Positions 42,364 to 53,600 of a stretch of DNA of 64,000 bases are shown here, piece by piece (positions within the stretch are counted from its first letter, which is position 1; each line of letters opens with the position of its first letter). Under the pieces are notes generated by a model. The model worked only from the letters and a program-made list of their open reading frames with translations, did no database searches and was not told where the DNA came from. The translations under genes and the position numbers were made by a program. This DNA comes from Lytechinus variegatus. Lineage: Eukaryota; Echinodermata; Echinoidea; Temnopleuroida; Toxopneustidae. The stretch spans positions 16,607,532-16,671,531 of the forward strand of contig NC_054746.1 of NCBI RefSeq assembly GCF_018143015.1, in the 5' to 3' direction.

Positions 42364-43404
42364 ATCATACATGTGTGATCATAAATGTCCAACCTCCAGT
42401 TCATAACCTAGAATAATATGAAACTAATTTATAAGATGCATGTTTTATTTCGATCAGAAATTAATTGCTTGACAATAGTGTGCAATGTACTTCATGATGT
42501 CTTGTGTCTTTCACTATATTTTGATGAATAGATCAAATGCATTGCCCAGGAAATCATTGATAGGTACATGAAAGTGTGTTGCAGTTGTTGTTTTTTTCCT
42601 TCAAACTTACTGTGTGTTGCGTTCACATAGACCTGTATAGGTATAGCAAGTTATGAGATGAATAATGCCCTATTACTATTAGGCAGCGTTACATACTTAT
42701 TTGACGTGGTAGAACTATGTTCACCTGCTTTCAATTTTGTGAGATGCAATTTTCGAAAGCACAGCCCTATTTTATACAGGAAAGAACCATTTTATAATCA
42801 AGTGTGTATGCTTCCCAGTGTCATTCAACAATAGGCTCGAATATACTCGACCCACTCTCTGGAATAGTTTACCCAGTGAACTTAATTAATCTTGCCGTTA
42901 ACTCGTCTTCTTTGAATTTAAATGTTAAAGTATTCTTATGAGCTTGTGAATTGCTTCTTGAAGCCATTTTGGTATGGGGTCATCTAGGGGTCAAAATGTT
43001 GAATGGTATGAGATCATCACTTTTTTTTAAAGCTTATTCAACTTGCTCTCATTTCATAAGTGTTTTATCATTCTGATTTTAGGTTTTTGTCTTTTTAATG
43101 AATTATATTGAGCTATAATGAATAACCATCATCCAGCATATGCAGCTTGGGCGATGCTACATAAATCTGACAAGGTGATAAAGACCTAGAACATTATTGA
43201 GAAGGGAGGGCTTTTGCCTCCAAATAGCAACATCTCGTGTCTAATAATAGAAGTTGCATTGCAATTATGAAGCTCTATTTTCTTTTGTGAATGTGAGTAG
43301 TATGCATGAATCTTTCTGTATCTGGATCGTTGAGTCAGCAAAATACCAGGAGTGGCACATCACGCCAAATTTTTATTTGTGTTTCTGTGTTGACAGGTGG
43401 AATT

Positions 43405-44630
43405 ATGAGGGAAATTGGGTGTGCGAAATGTAAATGCAATTTAGTCTTATTGATTGTAGTAATTATTCTACAAGTACTGAAATAATAAATTGGTTTTAAT
43501 TGCAAATTATTAATTGCATGTGTCTGCATATGATGCAAAAGAATTGTGTACTTTAAATTTGTATATAAAAGATAAGATTTTATTAATTGCAATCCAAGTA
43601 AGAATGTATCATTTGATCAAGAGCTCAATAACTCTATAAATTATTGCCTTTGAATGTTTACAAGGTGGCATATAATCCTGATAATATAAAGGAGATTTAT
43701 AGTACTTTACCATAGGGACAATCATGAGACAATCTCTTTAAGTTGGTGTAGTAAAAAGAAAATGAATGAGGAAATTAAACCCCAAAATCATCTAGTGCTT
43801 CAAATAGGGGAATATGAAATTACCAGAAACTCCATCTAATTCCATCCCATATACCAACATGTGTTCTAGTATTTGCCAAAGGAGGTTTAGTAATAGTAAT
43901 GATGATATTTCAGTCGCCGATATCGTGCAAGTGTATGAACGATTGTGATTTTTTTTCTCTCTCTTTCTTTCCTGGGTGTTTTTTTTCATCCTTGTAAACA
44001 ATATTCAATGCAGCATGAATCAAATTTAAGTATTCTTTTTTTTTTATTGAAGACTTTTGTAATGTTGGCCTGTTGATGCCTTTAATCTTTATGTTGGCCA
44101 CTGTGTATAAATTGTTTATGTTATACTGGGTGGCTGTATGAGGGAAATTGGGTGTGAGTTATGTAATTGCAATTCTAAATTATGTTTTATTGATTGTACT
44201 AATACCCACAAGTATTTAAATAATTATTTGTTTTTAATTGGAAATAATCCATTACAAGCATCTGCATATGCTGCAAAAGAATTGTATACTTTAAATTTGT
44301 TTATGAAGATAAGAATTTATTGTTATTGCAAAGTAATAATGTATCATTTGATTAAGAGCTCAGTAACTCTATAAATTATTGATATTTGAATGTTTTTTAC
44401 AAGGTGGTACCGTGGTACAATGGCTGATCCAGTGCCCCCTGTGCTCTCCCCCTTCTGAGAAGCAAAATTAGAATTTGTAATGTAAAAATGCCACCCCTGA
44501 GGTAGTATATATTGTATATGATCCTTATAATGTAAAGGAGATTCACATTTTGACATGTGCTCAATCCTGAAACAGTCTCTTTGAGTTGGTGGAGTAAAAA
44601 AAAAAGGAAGGAGAAATGGGATTTAATGGG
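43405..44630. repeat. Imperfect direct duplication, offset 733 bp
   Basis: ATGAGGGAAATTGGGTGTG at 43405 and 44138. Similarity continues through CTGCATATG, TGCAAAAGAATTGT, TACTTTAAATTTGT, ATGTATCATTTGAT and AAGAGCTCA to AGTTGGTG; copy 2 has an insertion after ACAAGGTGG. The copies are clearly diverged. Confidence 0.8.
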
Positions 44631-45959
44631 AGATAACGTGACCACTCCATCTTTTCAGTTTCATTCCTCATTTCTGTTTATTTTAACCAACTGAGGACTA
44701 GCCATATGGTCAACCATAAACCTCTATGTGTAATACCTATAATTGTTGCAGCAGAATAATTTTCATTTCACCTGCAAAGCAGAAGTAAGACATACATGCT
44801 GCTTTTACAATGATGGTAGCAGCATTCTCATCATTGAAATCTTAACCTAATGTTTGGTTCTTCAATGTTACCAAATGAGGTAAATGAATTGATTTTGTAT
44901 TATATAACAAATTTATCTAGTTTAGCTGTTTTCATACATTATGAATGTTGACGTGTCGGCAATCTGGGCAACCCGCTATACAAAAAAACTGTAAACACTG
45001 GTCGATTTTATCAATATTGTGGCCAAGTGTGCAACTATCAAAACCCTGCCCCATCATTTCCTGTGTGCTGTCCTTATATGTATACATATAGGCATACATG
45101 GAGCCATTAAGATAAAATTTCATGTTTTAGATTCTGATATTTTTAGGGCAATGCTGTTTTTGATACAGCAAATTTCTTTGTAGAAACAATCAATGCAAAA
45201 TGAGAACGATATCCTTGCTGCTTTGACTATCATTTTTTTTTAATATGAATGTAATCAACATGACATTACATGTTTTATAGTGTCACAACACACAGAAAGT
45301 TAAAAATTATTGTGCAATCAATCAATCATTGTACTTTGGGCTAATTATTGCATTTTTTGTGGTGATTTGATAATTTGATAACATTAAAAATCATGTTTTC
45401 TTTGAGCTGTCATTTATTTGCCATTTTGACTGATTATCAATACGAAGGTGTTCATGTAGTTACCCTATTTAGAATTTTATCCAAAGTATGTGTCGAAACC
45501 AGTGCAGCTAAGAAAAAGTGGGGGAAAAGAATAGAAAAAAGAGAGAAGAAAGGAGGAAGACTGAAGAGCATTAAAAGGGCTGTGGTCCATATGTTTGAAG
45601 GGTGGTGATATAGCATTTTGTTCCTTGCAACAACTAGAAAGAAAAATAATTACAGGTTCAAACCACATCATCATACATCACATAGTGCTACAATTATAAA
45701 AAGAGAGAATGTCACTTTTTTATGCATCGGCATATCTTACCCAGACCTGTCCCAAAACGTGCGTTACTGGTTTTTCAATGTTCCCCCCCCAACAAAACAA
45801 AAAAAAATCCTTGTGTGTGTGCCACTGTGTCAATCACTTTGGGATAAGACCAATGATATTGTATGAATTAAAAAGGCTTGTACAAAAAAATGCAAATGTG
45901 TAATTAACTGCCAGTAATTAGCAGGGACAAGCACACACACTTAAAAAGAATAGGAGTTA

Positions 45960-47670
45960 GAAGGGAAGGGTCAGGGTGAGACTGAGATGGAATGAGGAGA
46001 GGGAGGGGGTGGAGAGAGAAACAGATGATAGAAAGGTAGATTTAGGGAGGGGGTCAGGGTGAGACTAGAAAATAGATTGAGGGAGGGATCGGGTTGAGAC
46101 TGAGATGGAATGAGGAGAGGGAGGGGGTGGAGAGAGAAACAGATGATAGATAAGTAGATTTAGGGAGGGGGTCAGAGTGAGACTGAGATGGAATGAGGAG
46201 AGGGAGGGGTGGAGAGAGAAACAGATGATAGAAAAGTAGACTGAGGGAGGGGTCATTGTGAGACTAGAAAATAGATTGAGGCAGGGATCGGGTTGAGACT
46301 GAGATGGAATGAGGAGAGGGAGGGGGTGGAGAGAGAAACATGATAGAAAAGTAGATTTAGGGAGGGGGTCAGAGTGAGACTGAGATGGAATGAGGAGAAA
46401 GGGAAGGGGTGGAGAGAGAAACAGATAATAGAAAAGTAGATTTAGGGAGGGGGTCAGAGTGAGACTGAGATGGAATGAGGAGAGGGAGGGGTGGAGAGAG
46501 AAACAGATGATAGAAAAGTAGATTGAGGGAGGGGTCATTGTGAGACTAGAAAATAGATTGAGGGAGGGATCGGGTTGAGACTGAGATGGAATGAGGAGAG
46601 GGAGGGGGTGGAGAGAGAAACATGATAGAAAAGTAGATTTAGGGAGGGGGTCAGAGTGAGACTGAGATGGAATGAGGAGAGAGGGAGGGGGTGGAGAGAG
46701 AAACAGATGATAGAAAAGTAGATTTAGGGAGGGGGTCAGGGTGAGACTAGAAAATAGATTGAGGGAGGGATCGGGTTGAGACTGAGATGGAATGAGGAGA
46801 GGGAGGGGGTGGAGAGAGAAACAGATGATAGATAAGTAGATTTAGGGAGGGGGTCAGAGTGAGACTGAGATGGAATGAGGAGAGGGAGGGGTGGAGAGAG
46901 AAACAGATGATAGAAAAGTAGACTGAGGGAGGGGTCATTGTGAGACTAGAAAATAGATTGAGGGAGGGATCGGGTTGAGACTGAGATGGAATGAGGAGAG
47001 GGAGGGGGTGGAGAGAGAAACATGATAGAAAAGTAGATTTAGGGAGGGGGTCAGAGTGAGACTGAGATGGAATGAGGAGAAAGGGAGGGGGTGGAGAGAG
47101 AAACAGATAATAGAAAAGTAGATTTAGGGAGGGGGTCAGAGTGAGACTGAGATGGAATGAGGAGAGGGAGGGGTGGAGAGAGAAACAGATGATAGAAAAG
47201 TAGATTGAGGGAGGGGTCATTGTGAGACTAGAAAATAGATTGAGGGAGGGATCGGGTTGAGACTGAGATGGAATGAGGAGAGGGAGGGGGTGGAGAGAGA
47301 AACATGATAGAAAAGTAGATTTAGGGAGGGGGTCAGAGTGAGACTGAGATGGAATGAGGAGAGAGGGAGGGGGTGGAGAGAGAAACAGATGATAGAAAAG
47401 TAGATTTAGGGAGGGGGTCAGGGTGAGACTAGAAAATAGATTGAGGGAGGGATCGGGTTGAGACTGAGATGGAATGAGGAGAGGGAGGGGGTGGAGAGAG
47501 AAACAGATGATAGAAAAGTAGATTTAGGGAGGGGGTCAGAGTGAGACTAGAAAATAGATTGAGGGAGGGATCGGGTTGAGACTGAGATGGAGTGGGGGAG
47601 TGTGAGGGGTGGAAAGAGAAACAGATGATAGAAAAATAGATTAATTGAGGGAGGGGGTCAGGGTGAGACA
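45960..47670. repeat. Purine-rich minisatellite with a 682-bp higher-order period
   Basis: GACTGAGATGGA-type units start at 45980, 46098, 46181, 46297, 46378, 46463, 46579, 46660, 46780, 46863, 46979, 47060, 47145, 47261, 47342, 47462 and 47580. Spacings of 83, 116, 81, 85, 116, 81 and 120 recur twice in that order, summing to 682. Long units contain an extra GACTAGAAAATAGATTGAGG. Minus-strand open frames are Pro/Ser/Leu-rich by-products. Confidence 0.95.
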
Positions 47671-48571
47671 GGCAGGGGCGTCGATCCATTTTTCAGATGG
47701 GGGGTTGGGCAAAATCATGAATCCGAACGTTCCAAAGGCACTCGATCGTACCAAAACACATACACACACATATATATATATAATTTGAAAAAAAATATAG
47801 ACTTCAAATCTGTCCCGTTTTTTTATACACACTGTATATATTTTTTTTTCCAAATTATGATCCCTATATTTTGGTGTCAATAGGTGCTCTAAAGTCTTAT
47901 CCTTCAAATGCCATTAAGATAATTAAGTTTCGTTCATGCTTGAGCGAACACGGAATGTTTTTGTAAGGGGTTGAAAAGGAGGCTTGCGCCAAAATGGCAT
48001 AAAATTATAAATATGATGGTCGGACTTTTTGCTTTCATCAGACTTCCTCTTAACATTTTCATTATCTTTGCCATAATTTTCGAATTATCCGGTCAAAATT
48101 CATTTCCGAATCTACTTATTTGCTTGAATATATCTGTTGTTGTTCCTTTTTAATATGTTCCCTTTTATCTTTGAATATTCCTTCTTTAGGCAAGAACAAT
48201 CTTTTTAAAAACCAAAGTATGGGAGAGCATTTTTTCAAATGCTTTCATTGTTTGCTACAAAAGTTATGGTGCCTTTGAACAGTGGCATGCTGATGGGTGG
48301 GGGCTTGGGGGGCTCCCTCCCCCCACCAAATAAAAAAAATCATGACCAAGAAAAAAAGTGGAAAGAAAAATAACAGAAAATAATAGGTGAGTTTGAACGC
48401 TAGCCAAAAATAATAGAAAACGAAATATGACATTTTCTGAATATCATGTCAAAAATCACAAAATTTCATAATTTAATTAAAAAAATGAAATTTTCGCTTG
48501 TTCACTTCACAACTTATTAATACATTTTACCCGATCTGCCATTATCTTGCTCCTTCAAAATTGACTCAAAA
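47671..48571. other. Unclassified repeat-like DNA between the minisatellite and the hAT-like nest
   Basis: Starts with CAGGGGCGTCGATCC (47673), which looks like an hAT-type tip, but no matching inverse end was found. A CAGTGGCATGCTGATGGGTG fragment lies near 48282. No gene. Confidence 0.35.
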
Positions 48572-51147
48572 CAGGCGCGTACGCAAGGGGGGGTTTCGGG
48601 GGTTCAAACCCCCCCCCCCTTTTCGTTTCCTTTTTTTTTTTTTGCTTGCTTGTCTCCCCAGAGGTCGGTCTGGTCAAGGAGTTATCGGGCAAGCGCCTGA
48701 TAACTCCTTGGTCTGGTTACGGACAGTTCCCCTACCCAATAATGTATATGACAGCAATAATGAACAGAATCTCATGTTTCCGACGAAAAACACAGAAAAA
48801 ATTTCCGCTCGCTTCGCTCGCTCCATTTTATTATATCTTTTATTTCTGCATGTCGCCGACATGATCACGGTATCGCCATTAACAAGGCCATACATGATTA
48901 TCATGATGTATAATTATGAATACAAGTGAACCAAGACAAAGACATACGTTTTCTTACAAAATATGTTTTACCAATATGAAAACCAAAATGACGGAAAACG
49001 CTAAAATGTCGGTTAGCTCGCTTCGCTCGCTCGTAATAATTTATGAAATTCCATAAGTATCTAATCTCCTGTTCAAGGCCGTATTATGAATGTTACGAAT
49101 AGAAGGACATGTAGCATCGACTAATACTTGATTTACTAACAAACTATTGACAAGAAATGTATGTTTTGACGGGAAAACGCGAAAATTTCGGCTCGCTCAC
49201 TCCGCTCGCTCGTAATCATTTATGATTTCTAGTCTCTTGATCAAGGCCATATCATGAGACTTACGAGCAGAAGGACATGTATCATCAACTAATATGTAAT
49301 CATTACCAAGAAGCTATTGAGAAGAATTGTATGTTTTGACGGAAAAACGCAAACATTTCGGCTCGCTTGCTCCGCTCGCTCGTAATTATTCATGACATTT
49401 CTCAAGTTTATAGTGTTCTGATCAAGGCCATATCCAGGCGCGTAGCCAGGCGCGTAGCCATGGGGGGTGGTCGCCCCCCCCAAACGTCCCCAAAAAGAAA
49501 AAAAAGAAGGGAAACGAAGGAGAGGAGAAAAGGAAAAGGGAAGGAAGGAAAGGGAAGAAAGGTAGCTTTGTGTTTTTTCTATTTATTCTTTATTTTTTCT
49601 CAAAAGAGAAACTCCTTCACTCTTCTTGCTTTAAATTCATATATGAATTTTGCTTCCGCGCTGCGCGCGGTTAAATGACAATATTGAAGTTCTCCATTGT
49701 TCCCCCACCTTTTCTCTAACCCTGTTTTTCCACCTCAGCTATGTGCTTCTTGCCAGTTAAAGTTAAAATTGTATACATTAGGGCATGTATTTGAGTAAGG
49801 TAAGGCCGAAGTAAATGTATGAAGTTATATTTTTTTTTTCAATTGATCGCGCAACTTCTGGTCTGGTCGGCTCCGAGCGGGTAAAATCTTTATATCAGTT
49901 TCTGCCGTCACCTCCATAAAGTCAGCTTCTCCCGCTTTTCAGCTCATTACTATAAACAACCATAATTTGGGGGCAAACAGGTTCCTAATTTAAAAAGAGG
50001 AAGGTATGGAATTCGTGTCGTATTAAATAAAAAAGTCAAATTGTATTAAACTTCATGTCATTTCCCTGTATACATTCATCTCCTGTCCTCTTTTGCGCCC
50101 TCAGTTTGAAATTTGAATGACACTTAAGTTTCTTTATATTCAAAATGAAGCGCTTCAGGAAAAGTCAAAAAAATTAATCATCCTTTATTATATAGATAGA
50201 TAATTTCAATAAATCACAGAAGTTTCAACTTTATGCGCACTATTTTCCTTGTAATGAAGTTCAATAATCTTAGAAAATCAATTGAATTAGAGGCGATTGG
50301 GTATTAATATCTACATTTGATGAAACGTCCGCCCTTTGAAATTTCAGAGTTTCATTGCTCATCGCGGGGAGGAATATCTTCCTCTACCAATCTTCTCCTC
50401 TGTTTTGCGAGTTAAAAATATGCACTGATGCTAAATTGTTTGTAATCAAATCTGATCTTTCCAAAGAAAGTTTCAATATATCTTTGAGAATACCCTTTTC
50501 TCGGGACCCTTTTTATGGCAAGAAAAATTGATAAAACGCTTTAGCTTCAGCGGAGTTATTATCATTTTAATTTCCTCCATTGTATACCTCTTTTGTGCAT
50601 TCACAATCACTTTTGAAAACAAGGTTCAAAATTGCAATATAGTCAACCGAATTGGAGGTACTAGAGACAAGAGAAACGGCTCCTTTTCATTTTAATTTAT
50701 GAAACACTAAAAGCTTCGCGCGGGAGGGGGAAACTCCCCCTCCATGCACCCACCCCCTAGGGAGCGCGCTCTGTAAGTGTTGGCACGCGCGCTTCGCGTG
50801 CATTTACCGCCCCCTCCAAAATGAAATCCTGGCTACCAGGTTGGCCATATCATGAGTGCTACGATCCGAAGGACATGTAGCATCGACTATGATACCAATA
50901 AACTATTGACAAAAAGGTTATGTTTTCAACGCAAAAATGAGAACATTTCTGCTCGCTCGCGGGTCATGACCGCACTGTTACATACCCATCTCCACTTAAA
51001 TGTTATTGTCTTATTTGCAGCGCTGAAAAAAAAAATCATCACCTCCCCCCCCCCCCGCTCATCACTTTTTAGAGACTGGGCGGGAGATTTAAAAAAAAAT
51101 CAGCTCGAAACCCCCCCCCCCTTTCAAAAATCCTGCGTACGCGCCTG
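48572..51147. mobile_element. hAT-like element with CAGGCGCGTACGCA ends, interrupted by a second element
   Basis: CAGGCGCGTACGCAAGG at the left, TGCGTACGCGCCTG at the right. Flanks ACTCAAAA (48564-48571) and ACTCAATA (51148-51155) match 7 of 8, as for an hAT target duplication. The interior is a tandem array of about 170-bp units with GCTCGCTTCGCTCGCTC and GATCAAGGCCATATCATGAG, near 48810, 49010, 49190, 49360 and 50950. No transposase. Without the insert it is about 1.2 kb. Confidence 0.8.
49434..50842 (-). mobile_element. GC-ended dispersed repeat, copy 2, inserted with an 8-bp duplication
   Basis: Inverted copy of 12779-14154; for example CTTCATGTCATTTCCCTG here matches the inverse near 13590. 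It splits the GGCCATATCATGAG word of the host element: GGCCATAT is exact on both sides (49426-49433 and 50843-50850), which assigns the family to the hAT type. Its left tip CAGGCGCGTAGC is duplicated. Confidence 0.88.
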
Positions 51148-51537
51148 ACTCAATACATCATTGCCATTGAAATACATGATTCCTTTTCTGTTGTCCTGTC
51201 AAGAACATTATTAAACTTGGTCAGGGAATCAATAACCCCTTGAAAAATGTATTTATGTCTTTTAAAGGTACCATAACATAACTTGTTTCACATAATAAAA
51301 GGATTTGAATAATTACAAATTCTCCCGATTGATAATGCAAATCTTCTTACTTGGGTTGACAAAAGTCTTCTTATCTTACTTCTGAAGGAAAATTCAAAGG
51401 TAAAAGAAGTTTAAATGAAAAACAAAATAATTCAGGTAAATAAATACATTTGTAAATTAAATTTGACAGCATAATTCGATAATCATGGCAAAGATAAGAG
51501 AAAGTCTGCTGATTAGCCAAAAGTCTAATCATCAAAT

Positions 51538-51541
51538 ATAC

Positions 51542-51624
<83 letters not shown>
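51538..51624. repeat. (TA)n microsatellite
   Basis: About 85 nt of nearly pure TA, a likely length-variable and cruciform-prone site. Confidence 0.95.
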
Positions 51625-51627
<3 letters not shown>

Positions 51628-52020
51628 CTTATTGACGAAATCAACGTCGCGGAGATAAATTAGTCCCTAGCTACCCTCTTTTAAGATTATTTTTTCTTCA
51701 AAGTAACTTGGGCGCAAGCACATCACCCGCGTTGCATGCAATGGCCAAATTACGCGATGGGTATGTCTACGCAGCCAGTGCTCTGCTGCGTATCATTATA
51801 GATACGCAAGATAAAATTTATATGCAAGATAAAATTAGACCAAGTGGGAATTAGACAAATTGGATATTACAAGTGGAAATTACTCCAACTTTTTATTAGC
51901 CGAAATGGAAATTAGACGAATTGGGTTTTAGACCAATTGGGAACTAGACGAACTGGTTGTAGACGGAGTTTATACCAGGTTATGTGAAGTTGGACGATGT
52001 GGTATTAGACCATCCGATAA

Positions 52021-52330
52021 TTTTTTTTTAATAATATTTTATTTTCTTCCTCTTTCAAATCAATAAATTTACAATCCCAATTCATATAAATAAAGATTCT
52101 TTGCATGTATACAATCAAACTAAACAAAATATATCAATATCAATGAGATTACAAATATTTTTCAAATGATTACAAATGAAATTAAACTGCCAAATTTCTC
52201 TTCTATAACAATGTGAAAGCAGAGAAAAAAAAAACATATCAAACGACAAAATACCAAAGAAAAAAAAAACTTTGTAAAGGATGACTTTTTTCCCTGAATA
52301 GAATCTCTTTTGCACATAATTGTAGAAGAA
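52021..52330 (-). mobile_element. Possible LINE 3' end with poly(A)
   Basis: On the minus strand an AT-rich 3' UTR-like sequence ends in GAGGAAGAAAATAAAATATT and a run of nine A (plus T at 52021-52031). It could be the tail of the LINE whose coding end is at 53356-53600; that link is inference. Confidence 0.3.
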
Positions 52331-53170
52331 ATAAATTTTAAAAGGGATAAAAGTTTATTTCAAAGGTTAATTAGAGGAAGATTATTATCATAAAACATCC
52401 CTACACACTACACCTAAACCCCCATACCCCCTCCCCCTCATCTCTCTCCCCAAACACTCACACAAGCTCACTTCAACTCACCGTCACCCACAGCCCCCCC
52501 CCCCTCATTCATCTACACACGTACACCCACACACGATGCATTCTGCTCTGGTACAACTATATCTGTATTTGAACAAATAAACAACACAAAACAGAAACAA
52601 CATTAAGCAACCAATACATTCATAGTATTAAGAAAGGTGTGCATTGATTCGTTCCCATTTCTTTAAAGCTTGTGTATAGTTTTGGTAAATCCACCAAAAT
52701 GCACCTATCACTATTCCAATGCATTGCTAGCTAATATGAATGGATATGCCCTATAACAGTTATGATGTGGAGGATATGAAATGAAAATGTGTTTTACAGG
52801 ATAAATTTAACTTGATCGGGTCACCCGATCAAATTAAAATATCTGTGTGTTTTTGTCTTTCAATTAAATCCTATTCCAAATCATGGAATGGGCTGAAACT
52901 TTCAAGATATGTTCTTTGTAACTTTTGGATATCTAATCACTAAATTTAAATCTGATAAGTGCTTGAATGTCCATTTTTTTAATTCAAAACAAGCATCGCC
53001 GAGAGAGGGCGCTATATATCCAAGATTTGAATATTTGAAATTTTCTCAGAGAAGTGCAATTGGAAAAATATCTAACAGTCTCTACGCTTCAGTAAGACTG
53101 TCATATTAGATGATATTCGATTATCAATCACATTATTGACCCTTCACCAAAGCTATACACAGGCCTTTAA

Positions 53171-53301
53171 GTGCATCCCCAGCTTCCATTTTTTAAACGC
53201 TATTTGATATTCCGTATCTCTGGCGTGTTTAGGGTGCTTTTCGAGATGCAATGGTCGCGCATGGTATCCACTCGTGAATGGAAGTGCCCCCCCCCCCGGG
53301 A
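53171..53301 (+). mobile_element. Fragment of the GGTCGCGCATGGTATCC repeat
   Basis: One end of the family seen complete at 58222-58765: GTTTAGGGTGCTTTTCGA, GGTCGCGCATGGTATCCACT and AATGGAAGTGCCCC. The other end is missing. Confidence 0.65.
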
Positions 53302-53355
53302 TCTCTATAGGCCTATGTATCACTTTCTGTACGATGCAATATTCCCTGTTTTCTT

Positions 53356-53600
53356 GAACTAAAAATAATATACTTGATTAAGAATATAATAGTTTATTAA
53401 AGCTTCCCTTGTAGTATTTCCAGATATCCCCATGAAAATTGTTTTCCAATTGTCAGCGTCAAGTTCATTCAGTAATCTCTTCCCATAATATTGCTTAACT
53501 TCAGGACAATAAAAAATAGATGTTGGTAAGTCTCAACTTCTTTTTACAAAAGGAGCACAAATTATCTGTCTCAAAACCAAATTAAAAAAGTTCCTATTTC
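53356..53600 (-). pseudogene. L1-like LINE ORF2 C-terminus, fragment
   Basis: The minus strand reads NLCSFCKK, then after a slip FYCPEVKQYYGKRLLNELD, then DNWKTIFMGISGN and a stop at about 53356. A Cys-x-x-Cys...Cys pattern followed by such a tail is typical of the end of L1-type ORF2. At least one frameshift is present and the 5' part is not readable. Confidence 0.5.

Larger units (their letters stand above)
40183..45959. other. Intergenic region after SQ-2, no gene seen
   Basis: AT-rich DNA with the tRNA-like SINE (41481-41660), the GTGCGTAGCTTTAGG element (41871-42363) and the 733-bp-offset duplication (43405-44630). Open frames are short and have no recognisable domain. Confidence 0.65.

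Noticed and set aside
46065..47220. Two near-identical 157-codon minus-strand frames
   Set aside because: They arise from the minisatellite; the 682-bp period is not a multiple of three, so no continuous repeat protein exists.
45960..47670. CRISPR-like array
   Set aside because: Units abut and vary together; there are no unique spacers, and the DNA is eukaryotic.
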